Source of the DNA: Protonemura montana
Lineage: Eukaryota; Arthropoda; Insecta; Plecoptera; Nemouridae
DNA length: 64,000 bases
Reading direction: 5' to 3'
NCBI GenBank assembly: GCA_947568835.1
Contig: OX387609.1
Coordinates: forward strand, 7,269,660-7,333,659
In this document: positions 33,901 to 45,900 of the stretch, in pieces
How positions within the stretch are numbered: position 1 is the stretch's first letter
How the letters are laid out: every line of letters starts with the position of its first letter
The notes under the pieces: generated by a model
What the model was told of the DNA's origin: nothing
The model's input: only the letters and a program-made list of their open reading frames with translations
Database searches by the model: none
Program-made: the position numbers and the translations under genes

Positions 33901-34773
33901 CTTTGTGCCGGCTTCAAGTTTTCCCTCCTCGCTTTAGGTTACATGAGGTTCATTCAACAACGCTATTGCCAACTCCCAGTGCCACTAGGCCAGTTGTCAA
34001 AACATGAGTTAAACACAAGAATTCAATAAATTACAGGCGTTTTTGATGTCTTTGTAAAAACAGGTTGAAGCACTTCCAGAGATAGTGCGCGCCGTGGGCC
34101 ATCGCGTGGAGGTCTACGTCGATGGCGGTGCACGCAAAGGCACCGACATCTTCAAGGCGTTGGCGCTGGGAGCGCGAGCAGTCTTTGTGGGCCGGCCCGC
34201 AGTATGGGGTCTCGTGCAGGGTGGCGAGAAAGGTGTTACACGTGTGCTGGAAATACTGAGCAGCGAGCTGGCCATGGCCATGGCTCTCTCCGGTAAGCGG
34301 ATTTCCATAAACAAAAATAAACTGCAATGAAATCAATGGGCGTGGTGTTGAAAATAAAGGTGCCTCCGCCGGAAGGAACATATTAGAATTTATGAATGTT
34401 TCAAAAAATGTTCAGCAGTATTGAATCCTTGGAACATTTACAGATAGGAACCGGAGTTCTACTTGTTAAAGTTAGACGTATTCAGACTACAAAAAAAAAT
34501 TGACAGTGCACAGACTACCAGATCACTGAATACAATTATGGGAAAATAAAACTAGTTAGGATATTTGTAAACAAAAATTCTTATTTTGTAATAGCAGTGA
34601 ATACACTAATAGTAATATTAACATCTCGATTGCAGGTAAAAGACACTTGAATAATAACAACTACCTACAGAATAATTACGCAATAATTTGTAATTTATAT
34701 TTCAGGTTGCGCAGCAGTGGGTGACATAGTGAAAGACATGGTCGTGCACGAGAGCTTCTACTCTAAGCTGTAA
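30988..34773 (+). CDS. HAO1: Peroxisomal 2-hydroxyacid (glycolate) oxidase, 7 exons
   Basis: FMN-dependent oxidation of glycolate and other 2-hydroxyacids to 2-oxoacids with production of hydrogen peroxide. Exons 30988-31127, 31554-31705, 31811-31931, 32407-32541, 32940-33207, 34064-34292, 34706-34773 join in phase to 370 aa, the length of human HAO1. Active-site residues of the family are in place: Tyr27 (WDYFSSGA), Tyr133 (QLYIYKD), Asp161 (TVDAP), Lys237 (VLKGVL), His261 and Arg264 ([10 protein letters not shown]), and the FMN-phosphate segment [10 protein letters not shown]. The protein ends in SKL, a canonical type 1 peroxisomal targeting signal. Start ATG follows CAAAAAT and opens with [13 protein letters not shown], as expected. 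Introns 4 and 5 carry a 114-bp repeat unit and a 5S SINE. HAO1 versus HAO2 orthology is not resolved. Confidence 0.95.
32596..32705 (+). repeat. Single diverged unit of the 114-bp repeat
   Basis: Shares GCAGAATTGAGAAGCTCTGT, CAGGCGATCTCAGCATCT and AATCTACCATTGAA with the array at 18425-18830, in oxidase intron 4. No tandem neighbours. Confidence 0.88.
33627..34029 (+). repeat. 5S rRNA-derived SINE, full length with head
   Basis: In oxidase intron 5. The head, 33627-33715, resembles 5S rRNA: GTTCTCGTGAGATCACCGAA, GTTAAGTAACA (5S A box), then GTTGAATCTATGACCA where 5S has the C-box TGGATGGGTGACC. The SINE body then runs to a GTTAAACACAA-type tail and an A-rich end. Structure fits SINE3 (5S-headed) elements. 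Confidence 0.85.
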
Positions 34774-34876
34774 TCGAATTATCAAATATATTCTGTCAGC
34801 CTCTCGGATCTCTTTTGAATTTAGCAACTTATTTCTGTCCAAATACAAGTTTGGTAACAAAATTTTGTTCTTTTGA

Positions 34877-34882
34877 AATAAA
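34877..34882 (+). terminator. Poly(A) signal of the hydroxyacid oxidase gene
   Basis: AATAAA 104 nt after the stop codon, the first one downstream. Confidence 0.65.
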
Positions 34883-35644
34883 AAATTAGTTAAATCAGGG
34901 CTGTTTGGTAAAGCAAAAGAACGCGCAATTTTTTTAGAGCGCAACCTACCGTGAACTCAAAGTTAAGCGTTGAACGGTGCACTTAAAATTGACGTTTCGG
35001 CTTTTGAACTTTTCATAACGTCATTATTTAAGCGCTCTATGCTACATACAACGTCTATCTTGGAGTTTCTGGTAAGTTTAACTCTGCCCTTTTCTTTCTC
35101 TCTTCCATACCAATTATCCAGCCTTTTGGCACTTCATTAATATTTTTTCACTATACCAGTTACAAGCTTCATACTTTATCAAAAAAACAAAATGTTTATA
35201 TATAAAAAAAATGCACAATTATCAATCAAGAGGAGTAAATGAAGATAATTTCTATGTGGACGTTTCACAACCAGATGCTAGGTAGATACTAACCATGCTA
35301 ATGGGGTACAAAATACTAGCAACTACCATTTGGTCAACAAACCATATACTCAGTTCTGAACTAATGTAATCTCTCCTTGAATGCACATTTGTTTGGCAGC
35401 ACATGTTCTCAGAGAGTTGAGCAGAACATGCTAGAACTTTGAACCAGTTATCCAAAATAACTGTCCAGCGCTAATCACAATCGAATGACTAAAAATGACT
35501 GGATATAAATAGACTTACAATTTACCATATACTGGAATGTACAACATCAATTGCCAGTTAAAAAATGAAAAGAAAATGGGTAATGTCCAAGTTCTTCCTA
35601 ACAAAAATTATGTTCGATACCCCACAGGAAACTTGAAATGCATC
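34883..35644. other. Intergenic, between convergent oxidase and Myb/SANT genes
   Basis: AT-rich; contains the unassigned 3' UTR of the minus-strand Myb/SANT-like gene. No open frame with recognisable similarity and no repeat found. Confidence 0.6.
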
Positions 35645-36513
35645 TTAGTTTGTATTTTGAAGATCAGAGAATTTCTTTTTGTAATATTCTAACTTTGCTT
35701 GCTCAACTTGCAGCTCCATTTTGTGTTTTTTTATCTTCATGATGATATCTAAGTTGACGGACTCAATTTGTTTTCTTAATAGCCTTTGCTGTAGTTGTGC
35801 GATGTCGGTCATTCGACTGAGAGGGTCTTCCATGGAATGACCTTCTCCAGTGGTAGAATCTGTGTGTCCATAGATTGGTAGTGGATATGCTCCTTGGTGG
35901 ATTAGTACTTCAGGATGCAAACTGGGAGAACCACCTGATTAAGAACAAGTAAATTATTTTGTCAGACCCGACACAACAACAATGTTACATTTAAAATATA
36001 ATAGAAGCCCCTAGCTTAGGAAAACTACATTTAATGCGCCTTAATTATAATATGTAAAGAAATTTTGTGATTTATACCTTCTTCATATGAAGATTCTAGA
36101 AACTGGGATGAGTTAGAGTTTTCACTAATTGTCGTTCCCACTGCCGGCTGCATTGCCGATAGCCCCTCTTGTTTGATCTGCATATGTTTCGCTGCGTCTG
36201 CTCTCCTTTCCTTGCTTATACGTTTTAGTATGTTTTTGTAGCATTGCTTAAGCTGTCTTGGAAGTCTGACAGGATCATGCATAATATCATTGAACTCGGC
36301 AGCTATGTCTTCCCAGATCACCTCTCGTTTCAGTACACTTACTTTGTCGTTTTTCACGCCATTTATAACATCTTGATATTTTTCAACAATCTGAATTAAC
36401 ACGTTTCTCTCCTGGTATGAGAAATTGGCAGTGCGAAAGCGTTTTCTGGCCTCGTGGTCGTTTTCTGGTGAGATTGATCCTGTTTTCCGTTTCGCTCTGT
36501 CAACGGCCTCCAT
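35645..36513 (-). CDS. Myb/SANT-like DNA-binding domain protein, 2 exons
   Basis: Exons 36078-36513 and 35645-35934 (minus strand) join in phase to 241 aa. Residues about 31-100 match the Myb/SANT-like (zeste/MSANTD-type) DNA-binding domain: FSYQERNVLIQIVEKYQDVI, a basic KNDKVSVLKREVIWEDIAAEFN stretch, and a final helix RLPRQLKQCYKNILKR. A basic patch, ARKRFR, precedes it. The C-terminal 50 residues are a predicted coiled coil (RLLRKQIESVNLDIIMK.. KLEYYKKK), as is common in this group, suggesting oligomerisation. Probable nuclear transcription regulator; such genes are often domesticated from or related to transposon proteins. Shares a promoter region with WRAP53. Exact ortholog not recognised. 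Confidence 0.85.
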
Positions 36514-36907
36514 GTTTGTTTCCTCGAGTGACAGCCGACGGCCTGACGGTGCGAGGTTGCCGGATGTTGAGGACTTGCCATTGGTCGATTGTAAAAATTA
36601 TAGGGGGCGCCACAAGTGGCCGCACATCCCGACGCTTTTTCGGTGAAAATTTATGTAAATTAAGAGTTAATCTGTTCTATTGTCCTTTTTTGTTGTAATT
36701 ATAAGTCAATAACACTTCGTGAAACGCTGTTGTTGGCTCCAGATCATTTTGCATATTTTTGAAACACTGGCTTGTTGAAAATCGTTTCAATATGGACGGA
36801 TAAGAGGCATTTAAAACTGCTTCTTTTGTGGAAGAGCCGTACAATGGACATATCGTGCATAACCTACAAGACAAAGGTTCTCTAGATACATTACCGTAAT
36901 ACCCAAA
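36514..36907. promoter_or_regulatory. Shared promoter region, Myb/SANT gene and WRAP53
   Basis: The two start codons are 394 bp apart in head-to-head orientation. The half nearer the minus-strand gene is GC-richer and contains an inverted CCAAT box (ATTGG at 36580-36584). No TATA box was seen on either side. Bidirectional use is inferred from layout only. Confidence 0.5.
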
Positions 36908-39900
36908 ATGGAGGAAAATACAAGACAAAGGGTTAGTGCTACAAGTGCGATTAAAATGGACATCGATGAGACTACGGCTGTTTCGGGCACTACCGAAGTT
37001 ATTTTACATAAATTGGGGAATATCAATCCTGAAATTACAGTGCCAGCCATCTCTATTCTGATGGCTGATCAAAATCATCATCTGACAGATAACATATTGC
37101 ATCATGAAAAAGCCAATTTCTGTAAAATAAGTGAAGAAAATCGGTCAATAAGCTTGAAAAGTGATAATTTACCCTCTTCTCTTCAAGATAGCCAAGTGGC
37201 ATTTCATTCTGAGGCTAATTGTGATGTTTTAGATGAAAGTAAGACAGACCCGAGTCCATTCGCGCCTGGCACTACTGCCACAGTATTTGATGTTGATTTA
37301 GTGCTAGAACAGGAAATGAAAGACGTAGTGTCAGTAATACCACCAGCAAATGGATACTCTTTATTAGGTTCCTGTTCCACATCCAATCTCAAGGAAGATG
37401 CTTTTGCAGCACATGAAAGTTTGGAAACAAATACCATTTTTGCATTAATTAAGTCAAGTGCTATGTGTTTAACAAAAGATGAAGAAGGAAACAGTTTTGA
37501 GCGTGAAGATGGCTCTCTGGGTGGCGAAGATGATGTTGAATTTCAATCTCATCAACCACCAGTGGCTACTACAGACTTCGGCAATCCTATTCGACAAGTT
37601 GCTAGTGCTTGGACTGACTTTCAAAACAGCGGTCGAGAAGGATTCACCAAGGGCTGCAAATGGTAAGTTTCATATAATTTCTATAGGAAAAATAACTTAG
37701 AGCCTAGAACGAATAAGCTGACAAGTTACAACGAACAGTATTGAATAAAAGTATCTGTAGTTTTACCATAAGAATATTCTTTTTTCAATATTTGATACTA
37801 AATTTGACTTTTTTTTAACAAATGGCATATCATTTGCTCATTTTTGTCAATCGGTAGGTACTAGCACTTTCCAATATAATGCACAGTATCTTGATACAGT
37901 TAAATTTTAATGTTGATTCTGCTGGCCACTCTCTCGTATACAGCTTCATACAACTTTACTTATTATCCATTCTTTCCGTTAAACATATTTTTTTATAGGT
38001 ATCAGCTCAATGCTCGATAAAGTAAAGCTATTTGCAGACAATCATAGAGTTTTAACCTACCTCTCAGTTGAAACTTAAACTAACAAGATGTTTCCCTGGA
38101 CTCTTTCTTTATTTTCTGTAGACGTGACTGGACCTATTAGTGTGACTCCAGGTGAACAAATTATGGAATGCAATAGTTATCAAATCGTTACTTTGGAATA
38201 TGTCATGCCAGTTGCATTTCTTGGCTTATGTCACCATCTCTAGAAATTTGTGAGGCTCTATGTATCTACAATTCATGTGTAAGGTTCTCTTTTTAGTAAT
38301 CTTTTTATCAAATCAGGCTCAAAAGTTTAACTCTGAAAATTGCAGCAATGGTTTAAAAGAGCACCTTGATGTAAAGAATCATTTTTGGAGTATATTATCA
38401 TTCTTAGCTGGGATGCAAATTTGGGAAATGTATTCAAACTGAACTTTCACACTGAACTTGACAAAGGATGTCTTCTGGTGAATAGATAACTGATTTTAAA
38501 GTGGCTGCTGTCACTTTTTTCAATCTACATTTCCTGACATTTCTGACTTGGTTTTGAACTGAATTCTAGAACATGTACACAAGCGTGTGAACTTCTTCCT
38601 AATACTGTACCTATGCAGTTCAGACATCTACCATCTGTTTACACTTGAGAAAACGATGTATGGTGTACCAAACAAGGAATTCCAGATAAACCACCCAAGA
38701 TCATTACAGATGAACAGACATTTTCAAACATCCAATCTTCAAGGCAAACAATTTTGATCTTAATTTTTCTACAAGAATCCCCGTGCATGTGACACACGGA
38801 AAGTTCCAAAAAATATCTGCACCTGCTTGAAAAACAAGTTTTCAACTTAAAGTTTCTTATGCTTATGGTAGTCATATTTCAACTGGGGGGAAATGATGCG
38901 GATACGGACTTATTCAAACTGACTTTAGCGGTCTACATAAGAAAGTTGGTATGCGAGTCTGGTATCTTATGAATGAACAGAGAGTAGTCTGGTCGGTGAC
39001 TCATGAAACAGATGTTGCCTTGCGTGCTGTTGTAATGGGAGTGGGAGTGAGTGTTTACAATAGCGTGATGAGGCCCAGTCTAGGCTTGCTCCTCATGCCT
39101 GGCTGCTCATGGCTCAAATCGGTGTTGCCATGTCTGGACAGTGGACAAGAATAGAGAGATTTGTCGGCGTTTTTACACGAAATTATGGTCGCTCTTATTT
39201 GGAGTTATTCATTCTGTGTTCAATTGTGCGTGTCATGTTAGCTGTCACTTACGCATGGCGTGCTGAAATGGGTAAGGGATCTTTAATATAATTAACCAGA
39301 TTAACCAGATTGGCAGTTGATCCAGATTAATACGTTGTGCTGGAAAACAATACATTGCAGCAGGTCTAACTTCGAAACTCCAACTGACTATAAAATCTTT
39401 TTTTTTTCAGTTAAAATTTAAATTAGGTTGTGTGAATTCTCATTATTTAGGCATTCATCGCAGTTCTATTCAACATCTGGACTCTGGCATCACTGCTATA
39501 CGAATTCAGAATGTCTCAAGATCAGGGAAACACTTTTATTGCTTTCAAAGGATCTCTAGACCAATGACATTCATTATAAAAAAATCTTTGCCTCGTGGAA
39601 TGTGTCTTTTATGTGGATTGAATTGGCTCATTATCTTTTATGTCATTCCTTTTGCGTTGACAAGTTTGAAATTGCTTTCCTGTTTGTTTTTCTATTCATG
39701 GGTGAATATGAATTATGCATGATTACCCAAGGGGTGGTGGTCGTGGGCTATGAATAGTATGAATGTGTTTTTGAACTTTTGCTTATCTAGCCGTTAAGAA
39801 AAACAAACTTACAGAGTGTGAGAAGTTACATAGCCTGTTGGCAAGTGCAGTCTTGAAAACATTTGTATACACACTCGAAATATATGCAGGGGTCCCAATC

Positions 39901-42900
39901 TTAAGGCCTTGAACTATCGTGGCACCAATAATTAGAAGCTGATTATCTGATTTAATATATAATCTGTAATATATATATAAATAATCTGATCACTATCCTT
40001 TTTTTGCACACCCATAAATTAAAATGAAATGAATATCGCATGTCTCAATCTATGATCTTCAATTAATCTCCTTCAAATTGTACTGTACATCACAGGCATC
40101 CATCTTTTCTTGATGGACAGATGCCACTTTTTGTGGATTGATGAGCTTGGAAGAAAATTTGACAGCTTTATGTCATTTCATGCATGGATGGAGTTCTATG
40201 GAGGCAGACATGCCCTCAAGCATGTGTCCTAGGAGCGCTTTTCAGTGTTCTCTTAAATCATGGTGTGGGAACAAACAGATTCAGGAATTGACAAGGAAAT
40301 TGGAAAAGCATGACCTCGTGTATTACCCTTTGCGAGAACATTTGTGTTCAGAAAAAAACTTAAAATATGCTAATGATAGTGATTTTGTATTTTCAGGTAT
40401 ATTTGTATGGTTTCTTTAAAAATATGACTAGTAATATTAATAATATTACTAATATGGCAACTCTAATATAATAAATGTGTGCTGAACATTTATTTTGCTT
40501 CATTCTATACTTGACCAATTGGCTTAATCAATTGTTTAATTGGCTTTAATTTATCAATTAAATATTTTGGCTGAATCCTTTTCAGGAAAATTTCCAAATA
40601 CAGTTAAAGAACTTATCAAAATGGCACCAAAATGCTTTTTTAGAATAGAAAAAAAGCCTTACTATAATTACCTATATATGCATTTGCTATTTTGTGGTTT
40701 TGGCAATTTTATTTCGGAAATTGTTTTACAATCTTATTTGACCTGACATAATCAAGTTCTGATTTTACCAAAATCTTGTCTTCTAGTTTCAGTGCTTGTT
40801 GAAACTATTGCCATGGTGACTTCCAATCACATGCAGTGAAATTCAGATGTTTCTGTGAGTTAGAGGCCCAACGTACAGTCGAAAATGCTGGTAAATCCTG
40901 GCCTAAATTAAATATTTGCTATCTGTTTCATTTAACAGATTTAAAAAAAAATCCAGTGATATGTTTTTGTATCATTTTGGTGTCCACCCAGTCGAACACA
41001 ACTTACAGGTTTATCAATCTGTGATTGTAGCTTATATATATACTTAAAAAAAAAGTCAAATAATATATAAATGTTGGTGCTTATTGTGACAATAATAAAA
41101 TATGCGCCCTTATTGAGGCATCAAAGACTGTATACAAATGACCAACTTTATTAAAATTGCAAAATAAAAAAAATATTAGGAAATATTTCAAAAAATTTCT
41201 GAAAATACCATGCTGGCAATTTTCATTTTGCACTATATTTACCTTATCTTGGGAGCCCATTTTTCATTTTTTTTTGCAATTAAGATGTGACTCATGATCT
41301 TGTGCCATTTATTATAATATTATCCTTAGAAAACCATGATGTTTGTTGTTCATAACAGCCCCAGATGGTATCCTGCTTTTGGAAGCTCACATAAATGCAT
41401 CCAGGTTTAGATCAGGGTCTCAGCTCCTCACTATCGTTGAGTTAAATTGTAAGCGATCACCCCCTCCAATCAACTGTCCCTCACTTGCAGGTCTCCCGAT
41501 GGCTTGTGTCTGCTGACCAACAGCGAAGACAACTCATTACGAATCTTCGAGCTGCCAAGAGAACTGCAACGCTGGAAGCTTCCGAAGCAAACCAAAGAGC
41601 TGCCGGAAATGAGGGCTGTCCTTCGGATGCCAGAGGGTGGTCTCATCTATGACTACTGCTGGTATCCGCTGATGTCGTCATTTGACCCTTCCAGCTGCTG
41701 GTGAGTTAATCGAATCTATTGGCATTGAAAAGCAAATCTGTTAAGTTATTATGTATGCAATTCGTACTGGTATTTACTTAAGAACTACCAAAACCATTAC
41801 ACCAGAAAAGAATATCGGGTTAGCATATTTGAAAAGAATAAACTGCTGCTGGGTACAAGCTAAGAATTAAATTACTTCAAGCTGGTTTTTAGAGGTTGAG
41901 TTTTGAAGCTTGTGAGACTTCTGGTAGGGATAGGTCTTCGTTTAATATTCTTTTTGGTGATTTTAAAACCATATTTTAGCATTTTTTTGAACTCATTGAA
42001 TTGCCATGACAAATTGCATGCAGTGAAATGCAGATGTTTCTGTGAGTTCTCAACCCTGAAGTGAAGAATTTGGTCAAATCTAGCCTTAAAAACCTGGTAT
42101 TTGTTGTGGTTGTGAACTTATTTCGGTTTTTGTGTAAAGTTTTCATTTCCGTTAACAATTCAGCTTGATCATTGTCACTGACATATCCAAAATATTAATT
42201 AAACTTTTGTCATTAGAATGAGATCTAATTTTTAATAAACATTTATGTTAAATATAATCCTAAGACTTCAAGGAGATCTCTTTGAACTGACCGCCTCAAG
42301 GATATTAAGATCGCTATAAGATCTCGTCGACTCGCCTCGAGAAGTTCTGCTACTGGCACGCCCGAGACTTTGCTCTTACCTTTATTTCGACCAGGTGAGC
42401 AAAATTTCAGGTGTGTCAGTGGCAGAAAACATAAATCACCTCGCCGCCGATGGACATTTCCGTGAGGTCGGACAGTCTGTCAGTTTAGATATCTTTGAGG
42501 TGATGCAATTCTTATGTGGGTAGGTGAGGAATGACTAATCTTGCCACTAGTTACTTTATTGAACTAAATCTGTTTGAACTTAATTGCTCCATCTCCTATG
42601 GTAATTATGTTCTAGGAACTGAAATACTTTGATGTATACCAGATGTCATTGCAATATTTTAGCAATATACTTCAATCACTAAAGAAGTTTACAAGCTTTT
42701 TACAACCGTAATGTTTGGTTACATCATACTGGGAGTTGGTGATGAAAGTGTGGCAACTGCACAGATTTAGTTATGACTGAGATCTTGAGGTGATGCAATC
42801 TTGGAGACTGTTGGCTTGACTGTTGACTGGTCTGGATTTTCAGCCTGGTGAGCTCGGCGCAAGACAATCCTGTGCACCTTTGGGACGCTTACGACGGATC

Positions 42901-45900
42901 GCTGAGGGCCACGTACAGGGCGTACAACCAGTGAGTACACTTTTGTGGTCCAACTTGTTGGTTAGAAATCGATTCTTGGTTTTCATTCTGTCTTGTGCTA
43001 ATACTGGCAGAGTGTTTGCATTTTAGGGTGTGAACTTATTTCCACGCCTTATCTTCAGTGATGTCACTATAGAAATGCTTGTTTTAGGGTGCACAATAGT
43101 GCTAGTACCTTGTAAATAGAGTTAAATTGTTTTTACCTTCATCATACCGTTTGAAAAATAAATTAAAATAACTTTGCATAGGTTTATTTGGTCTAAATTA
43201 ATTTCCTGTAAGTTTGTCATCCACTTGTTAATGTAAGTTGCAAAACTTACTGTGTTTACTGGCTACAGTTATTTATTTATTCATTTTTTCCAAGAACAAA
43301 CTGCAATTTTCATGTTAAATACCGACCAGTATAATAGAATACCATCTTCCAGTAAAATGTACCTATTATGTCCAGTTAAGGTCCAGTACCTCACAGTAAA
43401 CTTTTTTTCGTGCTTTTTTTTAAGTCTCGGTTTTCGCAGTACCATACATTGTTCACGATTCTTCCAGGGTCGACGAGATCGAATCGGCCACCAGCTTAGC
43501 GTTCAACCCGTCTGGCGACAAAATCTACTGCGGCTTCACGAACCGGGTGCGTGTTTTCGACACCGCCGTGCCAGGCAGGGATTGCGACACACGAGAGCTG
43601 AGAGGTGAGCACCCGACAGCACCCATTACCGAAGCTTAGTTCTCGGGAAAATACCGAATAAACTTGCGGCAGTGCAGGGGCCTTAAGTCACCGGAAATCA
43701 ATTATACAGCGCTGTCTAACAGGTCAAAACTGGTGATCTAGCGTATTTCATCTAACCTTGCTTCTTTTATGTAGCGAATTAAAAATGGAGTATTAGTCTA
43801 TGAAAGAAAAAAATAATAGTTTTTCATTTCTATGGAGCTAGAGGTCCTATTCGTGAATTTTCACAAATTTTTCACCAAATTGTCGAACGATTTTGGTGCC
43901 ATGGAAAACTCAGATCGTTTTAAAAAGATAGCGATTGTTATTTTATTATTAGGAACACTAATAACCTCCCAAAAATTAATGCCCCTCAGGGAATTACCGA
44001 ATTGCCTCGATTACCGCGAATTGCAAGCGTTTTCTATTCAAACCAGATTTCGCATGCTGATTGTTGTCGCAGTTGACTATTATTCACAACTACTTATCAA
44101 TTCTAGCACAGCACGGCTGCAAAGCGTGATGATCTGGAAGTAAAACTACGTAGGATATCTCGCTCGGATTGCTAGCAAACTTTTTGGTAGCATTCTGCAC
44201 ATGGGTCTTTAAATGTTGTTTCCCCAAAGTAGCTTATTTGTCTTCAGGCTTCAGAAACAATTGTTAACAGTTTAAACTTTCAATTGGCAGTACTAGGATG
44301 TTTTGAGATCTTTTTAAGGATGTTTTGCTGGTTTACTGAGAAGTTTGATCTCCTTCCAGACAAGAAGGTGGCCGACTCCCAGAAGGGAATCGTCTCGTGC
44401 ATCGGAGTCGATCCGGCCGATCCCAGAATCTATGCTGTTGGCACGTATCTCAAATCCATCGGTAAGCATACATACCTACGTACACAACCTACATTTGACT
44501 CTGAATAGTTAATAAGTATAGCAGCAAGCACAACGAAAAAACCCTGAGAGCGATTGAAATATAATAAATTCAAAATTTAATAAATGCTCAAGACTCCGCA
44601 ATATTCATTGTTTTTAGTTACGTAGCTTCTTTAAATGATAGATTAGCAAGTCGTTACACTCTCGTTTTATTAACATTTTTCAAGCATTTGGTTATGTGTT
44701 TTGACCGAACTTGATTCTTAGGGTTTTATGATGCACCATTCTAACATCTGGCCTTGTAGATTGACAGTACTTACACCTTAACAGGTTTCTTTATTTTATT
44801 TCTCAAACACATTTAAGAAAAACAAGTTTTCTACATCAAAACGGTCAGCATGCCTCTTGACACGCCCCTCCTCCACTTACCAACGAATCTTCCCTCGGTT
44901 GCAGGCATCTACTCGGCCAATCAGGGCCAGGCGGTCGCGTACCTTCTCGGCCACGTTGGCGGGCTCACGCAGCTGACGTTCTCCGCCGACGGCACGCGGC
45001 TTTACAGTGGTGGCCGGCGGGACAACGACATCATCTGCTGGGACCTAAGAAACTCAGCGCAAGTGCTATACACGATGCAGAGGGAGGTGAGTACAGATTT
45101 TCATGTCTTTTGTTTTGTACTATTTTCTTTTGGGAAGCTAGACTTGCTTATAAGCCAGGCAAAGCTTGCCAGGTCGATAAGAGAGGAGGGTAAGGAAACT
45201 GCCGTGCCTTCCAACAGAGGTTAACGGAGAGATTTTGAAACATCATGAAATACCTACCAGAACCTTAGTACCAAAGGATGGTGGGGGGGGGGGGGGGGGT
45301 ATAGTTGGCCTAAGCTCAGAGCACTGCACCTGCTCTTGTGAAATCACCGAAGTTCAGCAATACTACGCTGGGTTAGGTAGTGGATGGGTGACCATCATAT
45401 AAATGACCAGTTTTTTCAGAGAAAGGTTGAAGGGATGAAAGTTTCTGTAGCAACTTTATTTTCTTTGCTCATCACCCTCTCCACAGCATGGATATGTGAA
45501 GGAATCTTGTTGTACACGTTGTAACCATACTTCTGAAGGGCATTAAGCTTGTGGTCCCCTTGGTGCTCTTCGACAGGAGTAGGCTACATGCTGGCACAGG
45601 GTTTCCTCCCCTCCCTTCTAGGCTAGGTTAAGTTCATCATCATGCAATCATTTACCAACACCGTTAGACCAGTGCCACATGACCCGTTGTCAGAACAGTG
45701 CGCTGCTAATCACAAAAAATAAAATCAACAAAATATCTATTTTATGTTTCAGGTGGTTACGAACCAGCGCATCCAGTTCAGCGTATCGTCAGACGGTGGT
45801 TACTTGGTGTCAGGCGGCACAGGCGGGGTCGTCTCGATCTGGGACCTGGCCGTGAATCCACTCGATGACGGAGGTGGCGGGGACCCGGTGCTGCCGGCTC

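Noticed and set aside
39432-40746. Open frames in WRAP53 intron 1 (39432-39722, 40138-40419, 40540-40746)
   Set aside because: No recognisable domain, AT-rich codon use, no splice chain; probably chance frames or decayed repeat DNA.
43832-44143. 103-codon frame in WRAP53 intron 4
   Set aside because: No family resemblance and no supporting signals.
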